NCBI GenBank assembly: GCA_036268455.1
Contig: DATAUD010000010.1
Span: 62,001-126,000 of the forward strand
Source: DATAUD01 sp036268455
Lineage (GTDB): Bacteria; Verrucomicrobiota; Verrucomicrobiia; Limisphaerales; Palsa-1400
DNA: 64,000 nt
Reading direction: 5' to 3'
The notes under the pieces are model-generated. The model did no database searches. It saw nothing but the letters and a program-made list of their open reading frames with translations, and had not been told where the DNA came from. This document shows positions 15,054 to 24,800 of this stretch, piece by piece. The translations under genes and the position numbers were made by a program. Numbering within the stretch: position 1 is the stretch's first letter; the number at the start of each line of letters is the position of its first letter.

Positions 15054-15100
15054 CTTTCAGCCTTGAGAGGGCCGTGTCCTAACTGATAGACGAACGCGCC
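15026..15100 (-). tRNA. tRNA-Glu (anticodon CUC)
   Basis: The 75 nt include an encoded CCA. The minus strand folds as acceptor GGCGCGT/ACGCGCT (first pair G-U), D stem GTCT/GGAC, anticodon stem CGGCC/GGCTG with loop CTCTCAA, and T stem ACGGG/CCCGT with loop TGCGATT. Anticodon CTC reads GAG. The TCGTCTA and TAGGACA segments are typical of tRNA-Glu. Position 18 is A and position 55 is G, where nearly all tRNAs have G18 and U55. It lies 26 bp downstream of gcvP on the same strand, and its 3' end is the integration site of the element. Confidence 0.9.
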
Positions 15101-15126
15101 ATTCTGACACCCCAAGATTATTCGCT

Positions 15127-17964
15127 TTACGAACAAGTGCAAACCAAATTGCGATCTCCCCACACGTTGTCGATCCTCCCCACGGCGGGCCAGAATTTAT
15201 GTTCGCGCGTCGAAGGGGATGGGAAAGCGGCGCGTTCGCGGCTGTAGGGACGGTCCCACTTCTCTGTGACAACGGCAAGGGCGGTGTGCGGCGCGTTTTT
15301 CAGCAGGTTGTTTTGCGCGGGAAATTTCCCCGACTCGATTTCGGCGATTTCACCGTGGATCGCAACGACGGCCTCGCAAAAACGATCGATCTCTTCCTTC
15401 GACTCGCTTTCGGTCGGCTCGATCATCATCGTGCCGGGAACCGGAAATGAAATGGTCGGCGCATGGAATCCGTAATCCATCAGGCGTTTGGCAACGTCTT
15501 CCACGGTCACGGTTTTGAAGGGGCGCAGATCGACGATGCATTCGTGCGCGACGAATCCGCTTTTGCCCTTAAAGAGCACGGGGAAAAATTGATCGAGCCT
15601 GTGCGCGATGTAATTGGCGTTGAGAATCGCCATCCGCGTGGCTTCGGTCAAACCCACGCCGCCCATGAGCGCGATGTAAACCCACGAAACCAACAGTATG
15701 TCCGCGCTGCCCCACGGAGCGGCGGATACCGCGCCGATCGGGTCCTCTCCGCCGAGGTTGACGACGGAATGGCCCGGCAAAAATCCCGCCAGATGTTCCG
15801 CGACGCAGATCGGCCCCATTCCCGGGCCGCCGCCGCCGTGCGGAATGCAGAAGGTCTTGTGCAAATTGATGTGACAAACGTCCGCGCCGATGTCACCCGG
15901 CCGGCACAAACCGACCTGCGCGTTCATGTTCGCGCCATCCATGTAAACCTGCCCGCCATGTTCGTGAATGATCTGGCAGATTTCGCGAATCTCCTCTTCA
16001 AACACGCCGTGGGTCGAGGGATAAGTGACCATGAGGGCGGCGAGATCGGCCTTGTGTTCGCCGGCTTTCACGCGCAAATCCGCGAGGTCGATGTTCCCGC
16101 CCTTGTCGCACGCAACGGGCACAATCTGCCATCCTGCCATTGCGGCGCTCGCGGGGTTGGTCCCGTGGGCGGATGTTGGGATGAGGCAGACGCGGCGAAC
16201 CGGCTCTCCGCGCGTTTCGTGAAATTTCTGAATGACAAGGAGGCCTGCATATTCGCCTTGCGCGCCGGAGTTGGGTTGCAGCGAACAGCCGGCGAAACCC
16301 GTGATGGCGCAAAGCCACTGCTCAAGCTGCCGGAAAATAATCTGGTAGCCGCGCGTTTGCGAAAGCGGAGCGAATGGATGGAGCCGGGCAAACTCAGTCC
16401 AGGTGATCGGAAGCATTTCCGCGGTGCCGTTCAGTTTCATTGTGCAGGAGCCAAGCGGGATCATCGACGTTGTCAACGATAAATCGCGCGATTCCAACCG
16501 GCGCAAGTAGCGGAGCATTTCCGTCTCCGAATGATGCAGGTTGAACACCGGCTGCTGAAGAAACTGGCTCGTGCGAGCGAGCGGGGGGGGCAATTCAGTC
16601 ACGGTTTTAGCCGCGAGTTCCGAGAGGGAAACCACCGGCGCTTTGCCGCCGTTGAACACCGCCAGGATGTCCACAACGTCCTTCTCCATTGTCGTTTCAT
16701 CCAGCGAAATGCCGATCGTCCGATTGTCAAAGATGCGGAAGTTCATGTGCTCGGCCTCGCCCGCCTTGAGAATTCCGGCGGCTTTTTCACCGAGATTGAT
16801 TTTTAAGGTGTCAAAGAAAGGAGCGGATCGATCGGGCTGAAAACCGAGTTGTTCCAGCGACGCCGCAAGGACGGTTGTCAACGCGTGGATTCTCCGGGCA
16901 ATTTCCGTCAAGCCTTCCGGCCCGTGATAAACCGCGAACATGGAAGCGATGTTCGCCGGAAGCGCCTGGGCCGTGCAGATGTTGCTCGTTGCTTTTTCCC
17001 GGCGAATGTGCTGCTCCCGCGTTTGTAGTGAAAGACGCAACGCCGGGTTGCCGCTCGAATCTTTGGACACGCCGACGAGCCGCCCCGGAACCAGGCGTTT
17101 GCAAGCTTCAGTCGTCGCAAAAAACGCCGCGTGCGGCCCTCCGTAACCAAGTGGCGCTCCAAACCGTTGGGCGCTTCCCACTGCGATGTCCGCGCCAAAT
17201 TCGCCGGGCGGCCGCAAAAGCGTCAGAGCGAGCAAATCCGCCGCGACGGCCACCAAAACGCCCGAAGCATGGGCTTGTTTCGCAAAATCTTCGTAGTCGA
17301 AAATCGCGCCGTCCGTCGAGGGATATTGGACCAGCGCGCCGAACACCGTTTCGTTGAACTGAAACGCGCGATGATCGCCCACGACCACTTGAATTCCCAG
17401 CGGACGGGCGCGTGTCCGCACCACTTCGATGGTTTGGGGATGGCACGCTTCCGAAACGAAAAACGCCGAGCGTTCGGGATGGACATTTTGGCAAAGATGC
17501 ATCGCCTCCGCGGCGGCCGTCGCTTCATCCAGCAACGACGCGTTAGAGATCGGAAGTCCGGTCAACTCAGCCGTCACCGTTTGAAAATTCAGCAAAGCCT
17601 CGAGGCGGCCCTGGGAAATCTCAGCCTGGTAAGGCGTGTATTGCGTGTACCAACCAGGGTTCTCCAGGATATTCCGTTGGATGACCGGCGGGGTGACGCA
17701 ATCCGAGTAACCCATCCCAATAAAGGAGCGGAAAACCTGGTTCTTTCCCGCGATGGCGCGCAATTCGTTGAGCACGGCGTGTTCGCCCATGCCCGCCGGA
17801 AGGTGCAGCGGTTCGTGACTGCGTATTCCTTGAGGAACGACCGCATCAATAAATGCGTCCATTCCGCCAAAGCCCAGTTCCTTGAGCATTTGCTCCTGTT
17901 CTTCGGCGCTGGGTCCAATGTGACGGCGGACGAACTTGTCCGATGGTTGAAGTATTTCAGACAT
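15127..17964 (-). CDS. gcvP: Glycine dehydrogenase (decarboxylating), P protein of the glycine cleavage system
   Basis: GcvP decarboxylates glycine with pyridoxal phosphate and passes the aminomethyl group to the lipoyl arm of GcvH. At 945 residues it is the full single-chain form. It opens with FVRRHIGPSAEEQEQML, keeps the N-half signatures (GMGYSDCVTPPVIQRNILENP, WYTQYTPYQAEISQGRLEAL) and the C-half PLP site DVCHINLHKTFCIPHGGGGPG with Lys703 as the Schiff-base lysine. The glycine-rich loop and C-terminal GTMMIEPTESESKEEIDRFC are intact. gcvT, gcvH and lpd are not in the window. The short gap to the transporter gene upstream (62 bp, same strand) permits a shared transcript, but that is not shown. 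Confidence 0.98.
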   Translation of the reverse strand: MSEILQPSDKFVRRHIGPSAEEQEQMLKELGFGGMDAFIDAVVPQGIRSHEPLHLPAGMGEHAVLNELRAIAGKNQVFRSFIGMGYSDCVTPPVIQRNILENPGWYTQYTPYQAEISQGRLEALLNFQTVTAELTGLPISNASLLDEATAAAEAMHLCQNVHPERSAFFVSEACHPQTIEVVRTRARPLGIQVVVGDHRAFQFNETVFGALVQYPSTDGAIFDYEDFAKQAHASGVLVAVAADLLALTLLRPPGEFGADIAVGSAQRFGAPLGYGGPHAAFFATTEACKRLVPGRLVGVSKDSSGNPALRLSLQTREQHIRREKATSNICTAQALPANIASMFAVYHGPEGLTEIARRIHALTTVLAASLEQLGFQPDRSAPFFDTLKINLGEKAAGILKAGEAEHMNFRIFDNRTIGISLDETTMEKDVVDILAVFNGGKAPVVSLSELAAKTVTELPPPLARTSQFLQQPVFNLHHSETEMLRYLRRLESRDLSLTTSMIPLGSCTMKLNGTAEMLPITWTEFARLHPFAPLSQTRGYQIIFRQLEQWLCAITGFAGCSLQPNSGAQGEYAGLLVIQKFHETRGEPVRRVCLIPTSAHGTNPASAAMAGWQIVPVACDKGGNIDLADLRVKAGEHKADLAALMVTYPSTHGVFEEEIREICQIIHEHGGQVYMDGANMNAQVGLCRPGDIGADVCHINLHKTFCIPHGGGGPGMGPICVAEHLAGFLPGHSVVNLGGEDPIGAVSAAPWGSADILLVSWVYIALMGGVGLTEATRMAILNANYIAHRLDQFFPVLFKGKSGFVAHECIVDLRPFKTVTVEDVAKRLMDYGFHAPTISFPVPGTMMIEPTESESKEEIDRFCEAVVAIHGEIAEIESGKFPAQNNLLKNAPHTALAVVTEKWDRPYSRERAAFPSPSTREHKFWPAVGRIDNVWGDRNLVCTCS

Positions 17965-18026
17965 TGGCGGAAAATAAAATGAAGTTGGCGCAATGCAAGT
18001 GAGATTTGAAAATTATCGCTGAGCTT

Positions 18027-19241
18027 TCAGCCGAATTCCGCGGCCTTCCGTTCCGGCCCCAAAATGATGACCAGCGCTCCGGCACAGAAAACGGTGAAAG
18101 CCGTCACCTCCATCGCGCTTGAATAAGTCCCGTGTTTCGACAATTCCGCCTCGAAGTGCGCCGCATTGCCCGCGATCAATACGCCGCATTGGTAGGCAAA
18201 ACCAGGAAGAAACCCGCGAACCGCGCCCGGCGAAAGTTCAGTGATGTGCGCCGGTATCACCCCCCACGCGCCCTGCACGGTAAATTGAATCAGGAAAGCG
18301 CCCAGCACCAGCAATCCATTGCCCCAAACGCCGCACCACATCGGAATCATCCCAATTGAGAGCAGCAACGCCAGAGCCATGCTTCGCCGCCGCCCAAACC
18401 GGTCCGACAGCAACCCGAAGCAGACGCCGCCGAGCAAAGCGCCCAAATTGTAAATGATGGCCGTGTTGCCGATCTCCGCCTTCGTGAAGTGCCGTTCCTG
18501 TTCCAAAAAACTGGGATAGAGGTCTTGCGTCCCGTGCGAAGCGAAGTTCATCATCGTCATCAATACTGTCAAATAGAGAAAAATCTTCCAGTGCCGCGCG
18601 ATTGCCCTTGCCAGGCCGCTCCAGGTCTCGGCCTTGTTCCGGCGCCAGACGTCTGATTCCTTGACTTTATATCGTACAAAAACAGCCAGTAGCGCCGGCA
18701 GTCCTCCAATGTAAAACAGGGAGCGCCAGCTCCAGTCCGACGGCAAAAAACGAAAACAACACGCCGCCAGCAGATATCCGCACGGATAACCTTGTTGCAG
18801 CAAACCGGAAAAAATGCCGCGCCATCGCGGTGGAACTTTTTCCATCGAGAGCGCCGCGCCCACTCCCCATTCTCCTCCCATTCCGATTCCGAACAGCGCG
18901 CGGCAAACCATAAATGTGGCGAAATTCGGAGCAAGACCGGAGCCGACTTCCATGATCGAGAAAAAGACGAGGTTCGCCATCATTGGGCGTCGTCGTCCGT
19001 AGCGGTCGGCCAGCAACCCGAAGATCAGCGCCCCGATAGGGCGGAAGGCCAGTGTCACCGTGATGGCCAGAGTCATCCGATCTTTGAGCGAGACGCCGAA
19101 ATCCGCCGCGGCTTTCGACAGCACAAAGACCAGAACAAAAAAATCAAAAGCGTCGAGCGTCCAGCCAAGGAAACTCGCGATCAGTGCATACGAGGCGTCG
19201 CTACGCGGTTTCAAATGGGGGGAAGAACATATAATCAACAT
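18027..19241 (-). CDS. Major facilitator superfamily transporter (metabolite:H+ symporter-like)
   Basis: From ATG 19241 the product has 404 residues. This start lies 2 bp after the doc stop, while longer readings overlap doc. About 12 membrane segments are visible. Loop 2-3 carries the MFS motif LLADRYGRRRP and loop 8-9 the related LLSDRFGRRRSM. GWTLDAFDFFVLVFVLSKAA and GMGGEWGVGAALSMEKVPPRWRG resemble the sialate/lactate/aromatic-acid (MHS) group. The substrate cannot be read from the sequence. The tight spacing to doc suggests shared transcription with the toxin-antitoxin genes, which may be accidental. Confidence 0.9.
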   Translation of the reverse strand: MLIICSSPHLKPRSDASYALIASFLGWTLDAFDFFVLVFVLSKAAADFGVSLKDRMTLAITVTLAFRPIGALIFGLLADRYGRRRPMMANLVFFSIMEVGSGLAPNFATFMVCRALFGIGMGGEWGVGAALSMEKVPPRWRGIFSGLLQQGYPCGYLLAACCFRFLPSDWSWRSLFYIGGLPALLAVFVRYKVKESDVWRRNKAETWSGLARAIARHWKIFLYLTVLMTMMNFASHGTQDLYPSFLEQERHFTKAEIGNTAIIYNLGALLGGVCFGLLSDRFGRRRSMALALLLSIGMIPMWCGVWGNGLLVLGAFLIQFTVQGAWGVIPAHITELSPGAVRGFLPGFAYQCGVLIAGNAAHFEAELSKHGTYSSAMEVTAFTVFCAGALVIILGPERKAAEFG

Positions 19242-19243
19242 GT

Positions 19244-19642
19244 TCAAAGAAGAAGTTTGCGCAACCGCGCCGTCGTCTCTTCGCGGGTGATCGCGCCTGA
19301 GGCGACCTCCAATGTGAGTTGTTCCCACTCCGGCCCGTCCTTTTCCGGCTCGATGTCGTTTAATTGCAGAAACACAAGACACGCTCCAAGCGCCGCTCGC
19401 TTGTTACCGTCAACGAAGGGGTGATTTTGGCAAAGGTAAAACAAATACGCCGCTGCCACGTCCGGCAGATCCTGATAAGGCGATTTGCCGCCGAAGCTGG
19501 CCTGTGGCGCTGCCACAGCCGATTCCAGCAGGGCAAGGTCCCGAACGCCGTCCGACCCGCCAAAGCTTTCGATGACCCCCGCATGAATCTCCCTTACAAT
19601 GTCCACCGTCAGATGGAAACAATTATCTGGAGTGATGCTCAT
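19244..19642 (-). CDS. doc: Doc-type Fic-domain toxin
   Basis: Doc toxins are Fic-fold kinases that phosphorylate EF-Tu and stop translation. The 132-residue protein has the Fic/Doc motif HPFVDGNKR (His74-Arg82), the Doc-type variant of HxFx(D/E)GNxR, plus the N-terminal DGVRDLALLESAVAAPQASF typical of the Doc group. Its start overlaps the antitoxin stop (ATGA), so the two are coupled with antitoxin first. Confidence 0.95.
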   Translation of the reverse strand: MSITPDNCFHLTVDIVREIHAGVIESFGGSDGVRDLALLESAVAAPQASFGGKSPYQDLPDVAAAYLFYLCQNHPFVDGNKRAALGACLVFLQLNDIEPEKDGPEWEQLTLEVASGAITREETTARLRKLLL

Positions 19643-19866
19643 GCCAGACGTTTCATGGTCCGGGCATAATTCTTCAAGGTCGATTTAATCGTTTTTGTCA
19701 CTTGTTCGGGTGAGCGGCGCGGATTCATCGGAGTCAGGGTAATCGTGCCTCCCTCATGAATTTCGACATTCAACTGGTCTCCCGCCTGGAGATGGGCTAA
19801 ATCCATCAAGGTTGCGTCGAAAATGATTCCGTTCGAGTTGCCCACCTTGGAAATAGTCTTAATCAT
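19639..19866 (-). CDS. AbrB/MazE-fold antitoxin paired with Doc
   Basis: The 75-residue protein has an N-terminal swapped-hairpin DNA-binding domain of the AbrB/SpoVT type (MIKTISKVGNSNGIIFD, LQAGDQLNVEIHEGGTITLT) and a basic C-terminal tail (VTKTIKSTLKNYARTMKRLA) that probably wraps the toxin. It overlaps doc by 4 bp. A palindrome just before its start is the likely operator for self-repression. An AbrB-type partner for Doc is a known alternative to Phd. Confidence 0.92.
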   Translation of the reverse strand: MIKTISKVGNSNGIIFDATLMDLAHLQAGDQLNVEIHEGGTITLTPMNPRRSPEQVTKTIKSTLKNYARTMKRLA

Positions 19867-19869
19867 GAC

Positions 19870-19886
19870 GTAATACTACGTATTAC
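19870..19886. promoter_or_regulatory. Probable operator of the AbrB-Doc operon
   Basis: GTAATAC-TAC-GTATTAC is a perfect 7-bp inverted repeat with a 3-bp spacer, beginning 3 bp upstream of the antitoxin ATG. AbrB-fold antitoxins bind such dyads to repress their own operon. It lies in the divergent gap shared with the sigma-factor gene at 19961. Confidence 0.65.
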
Positions 19887-19960
19887 ATCGCGGATGTCAA
19901 GCGCCGCCCTGTCTCTTTTTTGTGCGATTTGCGGGCTCGCGGGCATTATCCTATGGAAGC

Positions 19961-21793
19961 ATGACCAGCGAAGATTCCGAATTATTGCGACGTTACGCGA
20001 ACGGCGGTTCAGAGGCCGCCTTTGCGGAATTGGTCCGCCGCCATGTGGATTTGGTTTACTCCACCGCGTTGCGGCTCGTCAACGGCGACGCGCATCGCGC
20101 GCAGGACTTGACCCAGCAGGTCTTTTCCGAGTTGGCCCGGCACGCCAAGTCTCTGGCCCGGCATCCCGCTTTGATCGGGTGGCTTTACACGACAACCCGG
20201 CGGATGGCCTGGCACACGATTCGCTCGGAGCAGCGCCGCGCCGCTCGCGAACAAATGGCTTACACCATGAACGATTCCACACGGCGCCCGGAGGCTGAAC
20301 CGGATTGGGAACATCTCCGCCACATTCTTGACGGGGCGATGCACCAACTGAGTGACACCGACCGCGTCGCGGTGCTGGTCCGCTTTTTCAAAAACAAAAG
20401 CCTGCGTGACGTGGGGCTGGAATTAGGATTGACGGAGAACGCCGCCCGCATGCGCGTCGAGCGCGCGCTGGAGAAACTGCGCGTCCGGCTGGCGCGCAAA
20501 GGCGTGACCTCGACCTCCGCCGCGCTGGCGCTCGCATTGTCGGGCAACGCCGTCAACTCGGCCCCGGCGGGATTCGCGGCCGCGCTGGCGGGGGCGTCCC
20601 TGGCGGGCGCCGTGTCCGAAACGGGAACCACTTTGGGAATATTGAAATTTATGGCCGCTACCAACCTCAAAACTGGACTGGCCGCCCTCGCCATTGCGGG
20701 CGCGGTGGTTACTCTTGTAATCGAACATCAGGCGTGGCTCAACGCGCGGGACGAAAACGACGCTCTGCGCGGGCAAATCGCCCAATTGAAGGCGGACAAC
20801 GACGCGCTCTCCGCCCGTTTGGCGAAGGCGAGCCGCGCGCGGTCTCAACGGAATTCCGCCGTGTCGTCAAGCGCTGGCGCCAATGTGGATTCCTCCAGTG
20901 GCAGTGTCCGCGCCCGCCTTCTCGCCAACCCGATTCAAGTGACGCCCTCGCAACTCGAGGGCTATCTTGCGGCGCATCATCGGGATGCCGCCAGTCTTCT
21001 GGCCGCTTTCCGAGTTACTCACGATCCTGCGTTGCTCGCGGAAGCGATGCAAAAATATCCAAACGATCCGCAAGTGGATTTCGAAGCGGCCGTCAATACC
21101 AATTCCACGCCGGACGGACGCCGCCAATGGTTGAACGCCTTCGAGAAATCCGCGCCGGACAACGCGCTGCCCAATTACCTTTCGGCGCTTGCTTATTTCC
21201 AGGCCGGCCAATCCGATCAAGCCATCCAGGAAATGGCCGCCGCCTCCGCCAAACAGGGATTTCAGGATTACACGACAGATCGCGTAATGGACGACAAGGA
21301 AGCCTACCTTGCGGCCGGTTGTTCGTTCTCGGAGGCGGAAGTTTCCGCCGCCACTCAACTGATGCTGCCCCAGCTTCAACAGGTGAGAGACCTGGCGCTG
21401 GACGTTGTTGACTTGTCAAAAACATATCAGCAGTCGGGGGATGCCGATTCCGCGCAAGCCGCGTTGCAAATGGCCGCCGCGCTTGGCCAGCGTTACGCGG
21501 CCGCGGAGCCTGCCGAGGCCGAAGTCAGCCAACTCGTCGGGATGTATATTGAACAGAAGGCATTCAACGCGATGGATCCCAACACTCTCTACGGGGAAAA
21601 CGGGCAAACCGTGCAGGATCAAATCGATCAACTGACGCAGGAGCGCGCGACGCTCCGCGATCTCAATCAGCAGGCTGATCCATTACTGCAAACGATGACC
21701 GATCAGGATTATCTCAATTACAAAGAGCGCTGGATGGCGTTTGGCGAAGAAGCTGCGTTGCGATGGGTAATCGAAAAGTACGGTCAGCAGTGA
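19961..21793 (+). CDS. ECF-like sigma factor fused to a membrane anchor and a large exported helical domain
   Basis: From ATG 19961 (MTSEDSELLRRYANGGSEAAF) the product has 610 residues. Region 2 is DLVYSTALRLVNGDAHRAQDLTQQVFSELA and region 4 is LSDTDRVAVLVRFFKNKSLR with LTENAARMRVERALEKLR. A helical membrane segment follows (about residue 230, TGLAALAIAGAVVTLVIEHQ), then a short coiled coil and about 340 residues of tetratricopeptide-like helices (ALPNYLSALAYFQAGQSDQA). Sigma factors fused to a transmembrane and outer domain are a recurring theme in Verrucomicrobia. The outer part may sense a signal or keep the sigma domain at the membrane until released. A track start 39 bp earlier is less likely. 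Confidence 0.9.
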   Translation: MTSEDSELLRRYANGGSEAAFAELVRRHVDLVYSTALRLVNGDAHRAQDLTQQVFSELARHAKSLARHPALIGWLYTTTRRMAWHTIRSEQRRAAREQMAYTMNDSTRRPEAEPDWEHLRHILDGAMHQLSDTDRVAVLVRFFKNKSLRDVGLELGLTENAARMRVERALEKLRVRLARKGVTSTSAALALALSGNAVNSAPAGFAAALAGASLAGAVSETGTTLGILKFMAATNLKTGLAALAIAGAVVTLVIEHQAWLNARDENDALRGQIAQLKADNDALSARLAKASRARSQRNSAVSSSAGANVDSSSGSVRARLLANPIQVTPSQLEGYLAAHHRDAASLLAAFRVTHDPALLAEAMQKYPNDPQVDFEAAVNTNSTPDGRRQWLNAFEKSAPDNALPNYLSALAYFQAGQSDQAIQEMAAASAKQGFQDYTTDRVMDDKEAYLAAGCSFSEAEVSAATQLMLPQLQQVRDLALDVVDLSKTYQQSGDADSAQAALQMAAALGQRYAAAEPAEAEVSQLVGMYIEQKAFNAMDPNTLYGENGQTVQDQIDQLTQERATLRDLNQQADPLLQTMTDQDYLNYKERWMAFGEEAALRWVIEKYGQQ

Positions 21794-21800
21794 TTTGACT

Positions 21801-24800
21801 TTACTGTGGAAAAACCTGGAGACGGAAAAATCTTGCCGGATCGCCGAAGTTGTTGGTTCTTTGCGTTGTCGTCCCGGAGGCGGTGATAGTGCCGCCCAAA
21901 GGCGCGAATGGCATCGCCAGATTTGTGGTGGACAAAATTTGGTAAGCCATGCCTGAGATACTTGTCCAACTCAGCACGCTTTTGTTTTCCATGTTCAACA
22001 CTGGAGCGGCGAGGCTTGTCGGCGGGGTCACATCGAATAGTTTGAGATATTGCGCTTCAAATGGAGAATTCGTCCAGCCGGCATTGTTGGCGGGCACAGG
22101 ATTAAGTTGGATGGAAAGGCCATTGGACAACAGGTTGCTGCCAGCAATGCCGTTCGATAAAAGAAATTGAGGGCGGCGCGAGGGATTGATCGCCGTGTAG
22201 GCGGCGAGGTTTTTAATGTTGTACAGCCTGTCGGGCTGGATGCCGAAGAGGTTGGAGCCGTTCTGCGATACGTTGACGTTAAAATTTCCCTGATGGCCGT
22301 TGGTGACATCCAGATTGACGAATGCGAAAACAACATCGTTGGAATTCGGCTCGCCGCCCGCAGTCTGGTATTTGGCGACGGCATATATGTTGGGTTGCGG
22401 GGAGCCAATGGTGTTCAGGAAATAACGATTCTCGCAACACAGCGCCGGGCTGGCCTGTCGAGCCTGGCCGACCGACGAGAAGAGAGGGTATAGTTGATCG
22501 ACCCTGAGATTGCCGGCGCCTGCGGCAAAAGCCGGCTGCAAGGAGTTAAACGTGAAGAGGTCCGGAACCTCTTCAGTGCCGCTCTTGGTATAAAGATTGA
22601 AGCCAAATCCCGCTGTGGTGCCCGCCTCTTGGCCGTAAAAAAGATGAGGCGCGCCGTCGATGGTTGCGCCCACCATGAAACGGATCAATGCCTGATAGGG
22701 ATCGGTGTAATAGCCGCCAACATCGTGCGAAGCGCTGTTCCAAAGCATGAGGCATTGCCCGTAACTGCTGCGTTCGGTATTGAAAATGTTCTGGTAGTCG
22801 GTGGCTGAGGCAGCCGTCCTGAAATTGTAGAGAACGCTGTCATTTACAATGTCAAAATCCCTACTCGATCGATAAGTCGGCGCGCCGCCGTTGAGAGATT
22901 CAGCCAAAAAAACAAAATCCCACTTTTGCGACCGTACTTTGTTGATGATGTATTCCCAGCATTGTGGCGGAAGTCCCTCCCCAAAGTCGGCGCGAATTCC
23001 ATCTATTCCGACGGAGGTCTGGCTGGCCGGTGTGCCGTTGGTGCAGCCGGTTTCGTTGAGCCAAAACAAAATGGAATTGGCGAAGTATTTCCAGACGTTT
23101 TGCGTTATGCCGTCAAAACTTCCCGTTGTGGCGCTATAATCAAACCAATCGTCGGAACCCCAATAATTATTGTTGTCTTGGGGATTCTCGCATACAAGCG
23201 CGTCATAGACACCATAAAAAACATCGCTCACATCGGTCCATTTCGAGAAGTCCCCGCGGTCCGGCGCTATGGCGATGTCATTGGCGCCAGCCGCGCGCGC
23301 GCAATAATCTCCCGTGGACGAAAAAAACTGAGGCAGGCGATTTGAAACAAGATCAGTCGGCGTCCATTTGCCGGGATTTCCCGCTCCCGCGAAATCGATG
23401 ATGCCCTCTATATCCAGTTCAACATCATGGGCAGTGTGATCGAATGGGACATCCATCATCACATTCACGCCCGCGGCGTCCGCCGCCGCCACAAAACCCT
23501 GAAATTCCTGCAATCCCGCCGCTCGCGTGTTCGCCTTGCTCATCCAGGGCGAAACGGCAAAATAATCTTTCACGCAGTACGGACTGTTGATGCTTCCGGC
23601 GATGCCGATTGGATGAATCGGCTCGATCCAGACCCAGTTGACGCCAAGGTTGGTCACATAATTGAGATTAAAACGGTTGGTGACCGGATCGTAGGCGCGC
23701 GAGCCGGGGCCATTATAAAGATCGGTGAAAGTGCTGCGCTGCGAACCGTTCGCGGCTACCCCTTGCGCTCCGATATTATTGACAGCTAGCTCATAAATCA
23801 CGGCTTGCTCCGCTTTTTTTGGCGAAACGACAATTCCAAAGTCTCGCCGCAGACCGCTGATATAGGGAGCGTTTGTGCCATACCAGATCCAATTCGTGCC
23901 GCCCGCGACCTTAAAACGCGTGGTCAGCCGATAGGCGCCGGTTTTTTGCGCGTAGAGCGTGAGGGCGTATTGACCGGCGGTGCCTGTGGGAGACATCGCG
24001 TAAGCCTCGTAATAATTGTTCGTGTCGCCGGTGGCGATGGTGTTTCCATCCGGAGGAAGAATCCCGTCTTCGATGCCGTCGCCATTTGCGTCCAGTCCCG
24101 CGTGGTCGCGCCGGTTCAGATTGGAAAAAACATCCGCTTCGACCACGTTCGATGCGTTGGGCGAAAAAAGAATCGTAAGTGGCGCCGCATCATTCGCAAC
24201 TTCATCCACAAAGACATGCGTTGTGCCATAATCGGCGTTGATGCCATTGACCGTGAGCACCGGCGCTTCTTCAGCAGACGCGGAAACGGGCGCGGTAAAA
24301 TATTCGCCGGTTGTTGACCCAAAATTAAACGCGCCGCCGCCATTGGCGCCCAGATTTCCAGTCCCGACAGCCAGACCGGGAAGAAATTGATTTGACAGGT
24401 AGGCAAAGCCGCTGCCATTAAGACCAACGAGCACCTCAATCGAGTTTGTCGGATTGCCAAGCGCCGAGAGTGGAATAGCCAGCTCAAGACCTGTCGTCAC
24501 GGCCTTCGCGGCGGCTTGATTGGCCGCGGTCCCGCTGTTTCCATTGACGCCAGCCGTGTTGAGATCGTTAAAACCAACTTGAAAACCGCCCGGAAGGTCC
24601 TGGTTGTTTCCTACGCCGCCAATCAGCGGGATACTGCCAAGGCTGGCCTCGACGCCGGAAGCTCCTGAAAGCACAACTTCATCCACGGATAGAGTAGTGT
24701 TGCTGACGATAAACGTGAGCATGAGGTGGGGAGTAAACCCGGCGCTAAAAGTGGAACCATTCATGGCCGCTTCGCCCGGAGAGCCGCCAATTTCCAGAAT

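Noticed and set aside
16573..16590. Run of 8 G in gcvP as a second phase-variation site
   Set aside because: Short, encodes a normal Pro stretch, and gcvP is a housekeeping gene. Length is not exceptional.
15463..17982. Long plus-strand frames of 339 and 283 codons
   Set aside because: They are antisense to gcvP, which is full length and highly conserved. They arise from GC-rich codon positions.
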